A DNA stretch of 64,000 nucleotides from Tyto alba (Eukaryota > Chordata > Aves > Strigiformes > Tytonidae), in the NCBI RefSeq assembly GCF_018691265.1, contig NW_024881327.1, positions 21,755,936 through 21,819,935 of the forward strand, read 5' to 3'. A model generated the notes under the pieces. It was given only the letters and a program-made list of their open reading frames with translations, was not told the origin of the DNA and ran no database searches. Position numbers and translations under genes: made by a program. This document shows, one piece after another, positions 43,336 through 55,165 of this stretch (within the stretch, counting starts at the first letter, position 1; the number at the start of each line of letters is the position of its first letter).

Positions 43336-46300
43336 CATACTACTTCATACTCTATGTTAATTAATTTGCTATTTGTTATAAATTATAAATTTTTATACAT
43401 TATACCATAACGTACATCTGTAGGGTTTCCTAAGTTCCTGAGTTCATGTAGCAAAGCACAAGATTATTGAAAATTATAAACAGTGGTATTATTCAGGACA
43501 CTATGAGAAGAAGAGACGATTTATTAGAGCATTCATCATCTAAGACAATTTTAATTCTGGACTACATGTTTCCTTTGGAGACACACATTTCCTCTATTTT
43601 TTCTGTATCTTGAGAATGTAACACAAAGCAGTCATCCAGTTATCATGAACACTGAAAATGAGTGGTACTTGCATTTGTATTAAGAATGATAAGTTATCAG
43701 AAAGCCCAAGTACTAGCTTAATGATGGTTCTGATTTAAGCTAAAATGTTACTAGAAACTTCAATGGACTTTATTTTTCAAATATCTGAAAGTATTTTTAC
43801 TAGATTAATAATAAATACTGTACTGAATTATTTTTGGTTAAAATTGTTTAATATTGCAGAAGAGACAAATGGTAAAATATAGAACACATTCACAGGACTT
43901 TGGAGTCTAAGTTCTAGTTTTAAAAGTGATATAAAAATGTACAAGCCTGGATTCTGTTTTTTTTTCAACAAGATTTAAACTCTTAAGCATCATGTTTACT
44001 CTCAAAATTTTTACCAGATTTCTAAGAACTGAATAATACAAAATACGCAAGTAATAAAAACACCTCTTATGCCATTCAAAGTGTACTTCTTGTTGGTTTT
44101 ATTCCTGTTTTCCCATAGGTTAAAAATAATCCTCAAATGACTGACTATGGAAACAAATGCAATCTCATCAAATTTGTCTCATTATATGAACAGAAAAGAA
44201 AAGACATAAGAGAAAGGCAAGATAAAAAACTACTATGGAAAATATAATATATGTTCCTTATGTTAAGCATCTATTCTCTTTTCCTTGTATTTCAGTCTTC
44301 TTTTTTTAAAAAAAAATATACTATTTTCATGCAAATTATGCTGAAGTGATACCTTGTGATTTGAAGAGACATGGGTAATTGCCCTTTTTTGAGCTGGGTA
44401 ATTATATAGGGTGCCAGAAGCTACTTCTGACAGACTAAAATTAGGTGACCTGCAGATTGACCTCAAACACAGTTTCTGCTGTATTGTACTTAATTATGTA
44501 TATCTTACAGACACAGATCAAACAGCTAGAACAGTGCCAGAAGGAAGGAGAAACATCTTTCAAGTGGTTTGCTTCCGTTATTCAAGGAAAGGTGTTATAC
44601 ATTTTTTGCTGAAAATACAGTGTGAGCAACCTTGGCAAAGGAAATAGTGACAGAAGTATTCAATGGTGACTCTCACTTACAGCCTCTGCCAAAATTAGAG
44701 GGTTTGTCCCTAAGAGGTTACCAAACTAGGAAGATTACAGATGGGGTAATCTTAAATATAGAGAAGAGATAGTAATAAAGAAATCCAGTATTCAGAAGGC
44801 TGTCTCTAGGCACTGTCAGGAAGAATATTTTTTGTGTCATTTGTCATAAATTCTCTATTTGTTGATGCTTAAGATAAGAGGAACATTTATCTCATTGTGA
44901 ATAAATCTACTGCCTTTCATTAATTTTACAAGTCATTTTAGATCAAAGTTAATCTCTAAGAGTTGTACATTTATTCCTCAGAAGTCCAGAAGTTATTCCA
45001 AGGTCCATTTGTAGGGCCTAAGTTTGTCCCTCTATTTGGCTAACAACTTCTGAGTTAACCTTGGAGTATGAGACAGAGAATGAAGAGGGGTTGAGCACTA
45101 TAAATAATATGATTAAGGAAGTGGGGAGAAGCATATTTCTGTAATATAAATATACCTGCCAAGAACAAATACCACAGAATGACAGGAATCCTTTGTATTA
45201 AACAAAAGCATCACAAAAACAATGGTTATATTAAAAACATCATCGGATTTTTATTCCTTGACATGGTAATAAAACACAGTAAAGGAAAACCTAGCAGTAT
45301 TTGACTGGAGGAGTTTGATGTTCTCCACCCAGTTCCATTAGCTCCTGTTTTTCTATTCTGGAAAAGGGGACAAAAAAAAAAGGTTATGCAGTGAAATGCA
45401 GATGTTTGGCTCAGATCCCCTAGTAAATCCATTTTCTATTGTACCAAGACTACACCTCTTTAATGAAGCATAGATATTAATATTTCTAAAGGGTTCTCTG
45501 TCCTTCTTTTACAATTACAAACCCTTATTTTATGTGCATGCAATCTAAAGCACCTCTTAACATGTTAAAACAAGAGATTTAGGCTGAAGGATATCATTCT
45601 GATTTATGAATACTGTCTGTAACTTGTTCAGAATATTTTAAATAAAAAAAAATACATGAAGCATGTGTCAGACTCCAGTCACATTAAAATAATCTAATTC
45701 TTTAGTTAATTTGATTTGCTCACTATTTTAAGTAGCTCCTGATTCAAAATCTGTCAGAATATCAAACTTTTTCAGAGCTCTCGCAAGTCTGCTGACCTTG
45801 CCTCCCTAATAGAAACTATTCAGTGATCAGGCTTAAATTTGAAAGGAAGTTATTCCACATACTGCTTCTCTTCTGGAGATATGGTCTTGTGCTACAGATG
45901 TACAATTTTTATTAGCTTTAATAGAATTCATTTTTTGCCCACACAGAGAACAATTTACTGCAATGTGCCAGTTAATTTTAGAGAGGGTATTTTAGGCTAC
46001 ATGATGATATAGTTATATAGGACTAACATGAAAATGGTTTCAAACTTTTTCCTTTAAGTGTAGCATTTTAAATTTACATTTACACTACACATACCCCAAG
46101 GATGGGGAATTTCAGAAAAGTAAGACAGCTAATGCAGAATATTGAAACATAGATCTGAAAAAAATGTGTGCAAATGATTATGAATCCACAATTTAAGACA
46201 GAAGGGAGAAAAATCATTAGGTTAACCGAGGTCACACATTGGTAACCATTTATGTATGAGTTAACTACCCAACACATCTATAGGAGTCCTATAATATTCA

Positions 46301-48172
46301 GTAGATGCAATTTCACAAAGTGATTTTTGCATCCAACTCTAAAACCTTGTTGCAGACTACTTCTTTCTTGTGTCCATGAAGAAAAATCAGACTACCTTCA
46401 CAGGGATACAGTGACACTGTCAGGACAAAGCTGAAAAGAGTTTTGAGTTTCACCATGCTGCTATTTCCCAAATCTCTGGTGAATTCTTTCTCTAACTGCA
46501 ACATCAAGTCTCTGAAGGAATCAGAAATCAAAAGCTAATCATTATTTCTGAAAGAAATACTAGGGTTATTCTGGCTCCTTGCATCATCATATTGGTCATC
46601 CTTCCCCCTAGCAGGTAGAATCTCCTGAGTGAAGTAACATTACTGTAGAAAATAATGTGGGCAGTGGTAGTTAGAAGAGGGAATTAGATGTGCCTTTTGT
46701 TTTTTCAATCCCCTACTATATTTCTATGACACTTTTGTCAAATTGTCCTTGTATGAGCCCATGCTCCCTATAAGTAACCAGTATCTAATATACATGCTGG
46801 TAAGAAACTAGGTAATTTAAATGCATTCAAATGTGGATACAGTGGTGAAAGAACTGAAAACTTGTTCTGGAAGACAAGCTCTAGTGAAATAATAACATAT
46901 AAACTCTGGAAAACAAAGACTTTTTGATTGATCTTCTGTAGCAACCTCCAGCAGTTTAAGATTGCTGCATTATTGTTAGGCTCTATAAGGTGGGGAAAGG
47001 ACAGAGTGGAACTTACTTAACATTTTTAGAAAAAAAAAAAAAATCACTCTCTTGTTTCAGTGAAACCTTACATTATATTATTTTGATAAACATATTGTTA
47101 TATAATGCTACAGGATTTTACCTAAGAAAGTCTAGGTGAAGCTGGTATACCTCTTTCCTACAATAAAGGAAATAAAACAGAGATTGCTCCTAAAACTACA
47201 TAAATTTATAGCATTCCCAAATGGAATTCTATTTAGTCATTTACTATCATGATTATTAACAGGTTCCAAATATGTGTTTTGTAATGAAATTGAAAATAAA
47301 TATTAAAAGTGCTACAATATTAATAACTGTCACTTTTAGGCTACAGCTAAAAACCAATAATATTTATGTGGGTGAAACAACTTAAAATACTGCTCATATA
47401 CACAACAGCAGCTCATTATATAGTGCAGCCTACAGACTGAAGAACAGCAACAGTGCACATAAATACATTTTTGAAAACCAAATGGATTAGAATATCTTTG
47501 CTTCTAAAAGGCAATAAGTGCCATATTTGCTATTATTTTGCATAAGCTTTAGTTAGATCAGTTTATGTGCTCAATCTTCTTGGAACATGTGAAAACAGTT
47601 ATTTTCTGGTAGTGGTGCTTTAACATCTTTTCATACAAATGTATTTATTTCTTCAAAACATTCAGGAAATAACAAGACCAAAAAATTAAGAAAATATTGA
47701 TACTGTAAAATCCTGGGGTAACTACAAAATCAGATTTGTTTCATTTGCACTTAGAGATGAATGATGAAATTCATTTACTGGGAAGATCTAAAAGTGCTCA
47801 AATATCAGCTGATTTCAAGTGAGGCTCAAACTGGGACTAAACTCAGCCCCATATAATGTTTAGGCATTATTTTGGCACTCTGCAGAAAGGAAATCGTAAC
47901 TCTTGTGAACTCATTAAAGTTTCAACCACTGTGACTCAGATCTCATTGATTTCACCGAACGCGGCTGGCTGGGTACAAAAACAAATTCCTGTTCCCTAAG
48001 TTTATGTGTGTTTCTCCTGAAAGATTTGAAACATCTACCTTATCTATAGACCAGCATGGGAAAATTGCCTCCTGAGTAGTATCTTCTCCTGTTTGTGTAC
48101 TGACATATGTAATAATTCTCTGTGCCTTCTTTCACTCTTTGTTCTTATTTTTCTAATTCTCTGGAGAATAAG
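43336..48172. other. AT-rich non-coding stretch
   Basis: No supported gene. Small frames (67-79 codons, for example 44411-44647 +) have no family resemblance. A 14-base A run lies at about 47031-47043. I see nothing else of note before the third LTR. Confidence 0.65.
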
Positions 48173-48177
48173 GAAAC
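48173..48177. repeat. Left target-site duplication GAAAC of LTR 3
   Basis: Exact match to 48774-48778; abuts the LTR terminus TGCTGATTTTGG. Confidence 0.9.
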
Positions 48178-48773
48178 TGCTGATTTTGGCTGGGATAGAG
48201 TTAATATTTTTTTATAGCAGCTAGTATGGGGCTATGTTTTGGATTTGTGCTGGAAACAGTGTTGATAACACAGGGATGCTTTTGTTACTGCTGAGCAGTG
48301 CTCACACAGAGCCAAGGCCCTTTCTGCTCCTCACCCCGCCCCACCAGCGAGTGGGCTGGGGGGGCACAGGGAGCTGGGAGGGGACACGGCTGGGACAGCT
48401 GACCCCAGCTGACCAAAGGGATATCCCATACCATATGATGTCATGCTCGGCATGTAATGCTGGGGGAAGAAGAAGGAAAGGGGTAATGTTCAGAGTGATA
48501 GTGTTTGTCTTTCCAAGTGACCATTACATGTGTTGGAGCCCGGCTGTCCTGGAGACATCTGAGCACCTGCCTGCCCATGGGGAGTGGGGAATTAATTCCT
48601 TGTTTTGCTTCACTTGTGTGTGCAGCTTTTGCTTTACCTATTAACTTGTCTTTATCTCAACCCATGAGTTTTCTCATTTTTACCCTTCTGATTCTCTCCC
48701 TCAGCCCACTGGGGGGGGAAGTGAGTGAGCAGCTGTGTGGGGTTCAGTTGTTGGCTGGGGTTAAACCATGACA
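48178..48773 (+). mobile_element. Solo LTR 3 of an avian endogenous retrovirus (596 bp)
   Basis: Starts TGCTGATTTTGGCTGGGATA, which matches the family start TGTCCTGGTTTTGGCTGGGA with two bases lost and substitutions, and ends GGGGTTAAACCATGACA. Perfect GAAAC duplications flank it. It aligns with LTR 2 (shared GGGATA-AGTTAAT at the start, TGTTTTGGATTT, ACAGCTGACC then CCAAAGGGATAT, and CTCAACYCA near the end) but is GC-richer and includes a GC box CCCCGCCCC at 48334-48342. The TATA box and polyadenylation signal positions are degraded (CATGTAAT, ATTAAC), so it is unlikely to drive transcription by the original route. No internal retroviral genes are adjacent. Chance frames of 136 and 88 codons cross it and are not real genes. 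Confidence 0.93.
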
Positions 48774-48778
48774 GAAAC
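48774..48778. repeat. Right target-site duplication GAAAC of LTR 3
   Basis: Exact copy of 48173-48177, directly after the terminal CATGACA. Confidence 0.9.
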
Positions 48779-51700
48779 TCACACCCTCATGCTTTTTTCT
48801 ATTAATTCTGTACTTCAGCTCAATACAAGGTAGTATACTGACTTTCATCAAAGAAAAATTAAAGCTTTCTAGCCACTTCCATTTAAATGCAGAGTTATTT
48901 TCATGCAGACCTTTTCCTCAGTAAGAGGAACCAAAGATGCAGCTGCCTGTAACTGTCATTACTGTGTCTCATATATATATATGATTAGATTGTGCTTTTC
49001 AGAAGGCAAATGTGAACTTTCTGAACTTACCTTTACTTATTTTGAAAACCATAAAGAAACCCTACCATTATATATAATAATTTCAACAGAAGTTTATTTT
49101 CTTTTGTGTCTCCTAGCCACAATAACATTATATTTCCTTGTTTCATGTTGCTGCTGTGAGACTCTCTTTCACATGTAATTACTTTAAAACTTTTCATTTA
49201 TATTTGTAATGGTATTCAGTGGCATGCTGGACTTACAATAAATCATTCTTATTCTCCCTATATAGAGATTGATAGTGGATATGTATATATTGGACTTGTA
49301 GTCTTTTGTTCAGAACTCTTTTCTGGCCAATATCACCAAAATATTTAGTCAAAATGTTGGGCAGTACAAGAAACATAAAGCATATTTAGTTTTCACATCC
49401 ATAGCAATGTATTACTGAGGAATGAAAGAAAATGGAAGGAGATTTACAATCTTGTATTTTTATTGCATGACAGAAGTCCCCAGGACAAATGAGAGACTGG
49501 AAAATGTAGGCCTGTTTTCTATATTTGATGGAAACATATACAGTGAGATTTCTCTGGGCTGCCAAGGGAATGATACACAGTTAGAATGTGAACTTCTCCA
49601 CACTATACCAAAATAAATATTATTTTTAAATAGTAAGTAGGATTCTACTCCATTTCATGAGTTTATGATGTATTTGTTAGTTATGAATCAAGGAGATATC
49701 AAAACTTCAAGAAACCTTAATCATCTTTACTATAATAATTTTTTGTAGATGTATTTAAAATTGCAACAAATACCACTCAAACATGAAACAGACTGTGGAA
49801 AGCTATTCTGTATGAAGTGGAAGTAATTTGGGGCTGGGAAAAATTCAAAGAAATACTGTTCATCTTGTTAATAAATTATGAGGTGAATAAATATTCCTGT
49901 ATTTACATTTTTTTCTTTCTTATATATGCAAAAATATGCTACCTTATCTATTCTAACGTATCTTCTGGACTTCCACAAGCAGAAAGAAAGTCGGAAGCAT
50001 CTCAGAAAAGTAAATTATGGTTCATATTTTTAACTGAAGCTGTTTCATTGTGCTGTCTCAGTTTAATTGAGTTCTTGCTAACACTTTCAAAGAACTTTAC
50101 TGAGAAAGTCTGCTCCACATAGCATACACCAAGCATAACCAGAATCAATGTAATGACACAAATGTAGTTAAAAAATGTTAGACATACACAGTGTATTCAA
50201 TCTTGTCTCCTAGTGTAACTGCAACAGATATAGGTCAATCCAAATAGAGTTCCTTGAATGTAATTAAATTCAAAAGAGTTCTCAGAATTCTCACAGGTCT
50301 AAGCTCCGTCCACTCTATGAAGTTCATAGTTTCAAAGTATAGCTAACTGTACAAACAACCTATTTGACCTACTTGATATTGTAGCAAAATTTAAGATTAA
50401 AAAATTAGAAAAGCTCCAAGCTGACATAGCCTAGAAAGTTCAAATGGTATTTTACTGTACAGCCATTCTCAAATCAAGCACCCAGGCTAAAAATTTAGAA
50501 TTACAACTGCTATTTCTATCTAATTTCTGAACTTACATTAATTAGAACAAAAAAAAAAAAAAAAAAAGAAGGAAAGAAAAACCAGAATGAAAAATTTGCA
50601 TATATGAGAGACTATATATGCTACTCAGTATATATGATACCCAATATATGTGAAACCCAGAAGCCATAGGAACAAATAACAAGTTATCAAGAACTAGAGC
50701 TACTGCAAAGTTCACTGCTATTTAGGTCCCAGGTGCTAGTTAACTAAGCAAAGGTTTTAAAGGAGATCAAGCCAAGCAGGGAAGGATCTCAATAAGAGAC
50801 TTCCAGCTACAGTTATAATGATAAAAGCAGCATTTGAACCCCTTTATTAATTAAGGAAAAGCTGATGGTTTAAGTGAGAACATAGTCAGGTGAAGATTTC
50901 TAAATGGGTGTGAGGACTGACCTAGGTTTCTTTTTCTTGCATTCATGAATAACACTAAAACAAGAGGCAGACTTCATCTGGTGTGTGTAGAAACCAGTAC
51001 CAGGAGTTTTCTTTTCATGTCAGAATTAAGATATGAAGGTAGATTATAAAAGGAAGTTAAGGGCTACTGAGATTTTTGTTTCAATTACCATATGCATAAT
51101 TATGTTCCACCTGGTTGAGTGATATAGATACATATGTGTATAGTTCAATTAAACTTGTGTTCAAAAAGATGTTTAGTCCTCTAGGCATGATTGGGTGTCC
51201 TAAGAGACCTGAGGGCAAAGTTTTTCTCTTAGTAGAAAATTCTTCTGTACCTCTCAGAACATTAGTTGAAAACAGAAATCTCTAATTATTAAGAGTATAG
51301 ACCTAAAAGAGTAAGCTATACAATCAGGTACATAAACAGCTATTCTTGTGATCTTAGTGAATGTACAGAACCACTTAACTACAAAATACATAAGTACTGA
51401 ATTGACTTCTATGAAAATCTAAGTAGAATTTTTTTAGCTGGGCACTGTGTAGATAACAATGATGTAGTGAACAGTAGAAGCAGAATTTCAGAATGAAAAT
51501 AATGATTCCTAGAAGAAAAGATGAGAACAAGTGTTTTCTTTGAAATTATTCCAGCACCCACCCAGTCCACAGTATTACTTCACATGTATTATACTACAGT
51601 TGTGTGGTTACTGGCTTTTTCTTGTTTAATAAACTTAGGTTTTGACATGTCTCCAGTTATGTCTCTGTTGATAAGTGCTTTGCTCTCACTTTACAGCAGT

Positions 51701-54700
51701 TATTCTTTTCACCTCAGTTTATGACCTGAAAGTAACAAGGAATCTGGGAAGGTCATATTTTCATCTATGTCCTGACTATAGATCCAGAGTTCATTTCCTT
51801 GTTCTAGAACTCTGACATTCAGACAAGTTTCTGTGAAGTTAATTGAAACCCAAATACTTTGAGGGATCCCTGGAGTATGACTGTGGTTCCTTAACCAGGA
51901 ATGGATGGTACTGGGTTGTGTTCTGGTTGACCTGAAACTCTTTGATGTATGGATAACTGAATACAATAAAGGATTCTTCAGGTTTTATAATTCTTCCTGG
52001 TGTTTAAGTCCAAACCAAAAATCCATAACCTACTGATATGTTTCTGCTTTAGAAGGATTTTCTTTTACAGAGTTTGAGCTTAGTTTCAGGAAGTGTCTCA
52101 CAGTGCCACAATCAGTGCTGCACTGCTCAGGAGCATTCCTGGATTGCACTGTAATGCTTCTGCAAATGTAAGTGATAAATGGCCAGTGGTTTTTATAAAG
52201 ATAAATAGAAACTGCTAGATGCACCATGACATGAATGATTAGTAAGAACTGTAAGGACTGGAAGAGAAATAAACAGTTGTAAAGAATCTACAGGATAAGT
52301 TTGCAAGCCACTAAGCACCATATAATGAGTTTCAATTTGAACAGGACTCTACCTTGTTAGAATTTATAATTTGAGGATTTTCTGATATTCAAATTAAATT
52401 ACAATAGCTGCAAGCAGTGTGCAGGGCTTGGGTGCAAAGCTAGGGGATTTGATAATGTATACAGTTTTTCCCTTGAGGCCAAAAATGTAATTATTAAGAA
52501 GTTCAGAACTGAAAAATAGTCTTGTCATCTGTTTTCATGAGAGATAAAAGATCACTTCAAGGTGAAGAGGTTACAGATAAGAAAGAAAATTAAATTTACA
52601 AAACCCAACATGACCAACAGTACAGCTGCTGAGGAATAATAAGAACAAAATTAAATATTAGAATTAGAGGGGGAAATCATTCTACCTCTACTAGACATAT
52701 GCTATTAAAATATTTAATTCATCTCCAGATTAATTCATTGGATGATGTGAAGATTATTATAGAGGTGATAAATCAGTAGATTAATATGTATTCAGCAGGG
52801 ATACATGAGGTAGGACTGAATGAAACTCCCTAGCTCAATAGGAGACCAGTTAGCCCCTTCTCACTGAATTGGGTCAAGAGCAATATATCTTCTTTTTACA
52901 TGTGGTTCTAAATTATCATACTGTCTTAATAACTCCAGATCAGGGGAATATAATGATTGGAAACAGGTTGCTGGTGCAAGCAGTTTTAGCTATTATTCTA
53001 AATATTTCTGATTTTTCTAAAGAAATTTTTAGGTATATTTTTGTAAATTAATTATTCTTAATTCTCTAATTAAAGGTGATACTGTCCCTAACTTTTTCTC
53101 ATCAGATCACATACCCTTATATCCTGAGAAAAATATATCCTTCAGACTTGTCACATATTTGTCTTATTCCACTCATTCCATTCAGCTGTATTAAATGGCC
53201 TCAAACTTTGGATTTGTAGTTTTCTATGACAAGTCTCTCTTACGTGAACCTGGGAAAACAATTCAATATTAATATCTTTAGCATTCTTTATTGTTTATAT
53301 TAGGAAGCATTGAAAATTGGAAACTTTAGGATGAATAAGAGTATGTGGAACAGCTGGGAGATAAAATAAAACAAACCTCAAAATATTTAGAGGTAGAAAA
53401 AGAGATTTTTTTTTTTTTTTTCAATAAAAAGATTCCCACAGGTAACAAATAACCAAATAGTGAAGAAAAGTAGACTAGAAATAGGATACCCAAAATTAAT
53501 CTGTATCTAACCAGGAAGATGTTTTTCTTATTCTTAGGAATTTTCACTTACAATGATGTGTTTTGTTGGAATTATGTTTTAAAGCAGAACACAGAAAATT
53601 TTACTTTCAGTGCCTCTGCCTGTCTTACTAAGTAACAGAATAATCTATATCATGTGGCCAGAATCACGCACATGATCACGATGCTCCCTACACTGAAATG
53701 AAAATGTGACTTTTTAGTTTGGTAAATCAAAAAAACTGTACTACCTCAGGAAAGGGTAAAAAAAATGTTTATCAACTAGGCACAGACTCTTCTTAGGTAC
53801 AAAACAAATTTCAAAGGTCTTGCTAACCTCCAATTGCTTGGCATGAACAAGAGAAGATCCGGATCTATAACTAAGCTGTTTTAGTCACTGTTCAATTTGA
53901 GTTAATGTAAGAAAGGTGAATTAAATTAAGGTAGCATAGTAATGCATTGTGTCTGGCCACACCTTGAAGGATGTTTGTGATTACAGTACATCAAAGGATT
54001 AACATCTAGTGGATTTTTGTTGCTGTAGCTGTCAGTTTTGATTGAGTCTACACTGGTGAGTAATGCAAGACGAGCCAATGCACCATTTCTAAAATGTCAC
54101 TTGTGATCTATACTATGGATTGCAATTGCAGTATTAAGCGTTCAAAAGAGAAATTAAGTACTTGAAGTTTGACTATCTGGAAATGGGGCAGAGAAGCAAT
54201 CCCCAATAAGCCTGACCAAATCAAAAACATTGATGATGTAACCTCATATTTCAGAGGACTGTCGGTCTACCAGGCTGAATGCTTGATGTATACTCAACAA
54301 AAAGATACTTTCTGCACTTCTAGATAGTGTTATGATTCCTTTCTCACAGTCATCATGTCAAAGTATTTGTTACTTTAAGAGCAGAATAATGAAAAGGTAA
54401 AAGCTATGCAGAAGGTAGAAGACATAAAAGCAAATTTGATAAAGGGAAGATGTGAATAAGATATTGAAAGTCAATGTGCAGGAATGGATAAAGGGAAGAG
54501 AGATAAAAAGATTAAAAGACACTATTGGCTTTTAGCATGGCTGCTCAAAAGCCAGTATGATAAGTCATTGTTAATGTTCCTTCAGAGTTTATAAAATTAT
54601 TTCTTTTGGCTGAAATTGGGAGAGAGGGAGAAGGAATGGTCCCAAGACTAATGACAGAGGTTCTAGTAAAATCACTGTTCCACTGGTAATTGTTTTAAAT

Positions 54701-55020
54701 ACTACTATTCAAAAATAGTCCCAGGTGCTGTATTTATTTTAGGGATATACAAGACAAGGAATGAAAATGTAAAGCATTTACCAGTGATAATTCATAGCAG
54801 ACTAACATCCTGATCATTTCTTTTTTTTGGAAAAACCTAATTTGTTACATTTTTATTTATCTAAAATCTTATTTTATCTGAATCTCAAGCATTGAATACA
54901 TGGAAGTTTGGAAATTAGGCTAGGGATAATGAGGTTCAGCTGAGACTTTGAAGAGAGGAGACAGAATTCAGCTGGTTGTACTGAAAGCTGAGTAATGTGT
55001 AAGGAGAAATTAACAGATCA
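48779..55020. other. AT-rich non-coding stretch
   Basis: No supported gene. Frames of 85-101 codons (48903-49178 +, 49817-50122 +, 51709-51966 -) are unassigned and AT-driven. A 19-base A run is at 50549-50567 and a T run at about 53407-53421. A short (AT)n lies at about 48971-48982. Confidence 0.65.
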
Positions 55021-55165
55021 TTTCCTTAATGATCTGGTGTAGGATGATAGCTATTGAACAGATTCATTAGCAAAGTTGGTAAAAGTAGGGAAAGTATGTT
55101 AACTAATTTTACCATTGACACAAAGTTGGAAGATATCATTAGTACTGAAGAGTTAGAATATTTGA
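55021..55165 (+). mobile_element. Possible very old CR1/L3-like LINE fragment
   Basis: CTTAATGATCTGGTGTAGGA then TGATAG resembles the CR1 block coding FINDL-EEG-I, and about 90 bp on TTTACCATTGACACAAAGTT then GGAAG resembles the FADDTKLGG block (compare 6779-6855 in this window). Order and strand agree, but the spacing is about 45 bp longer than in CR1 and identity is modest. This is by-eye similarity only and could be chance. Confidence 0.35.

Noticed and set aside
48234..48771. Frames of 136 and 88 codons on the + strand
   Set aside because: They cross LTR 3 and reflect its higher GC content; the paired LTR 2 does not keep these frames.
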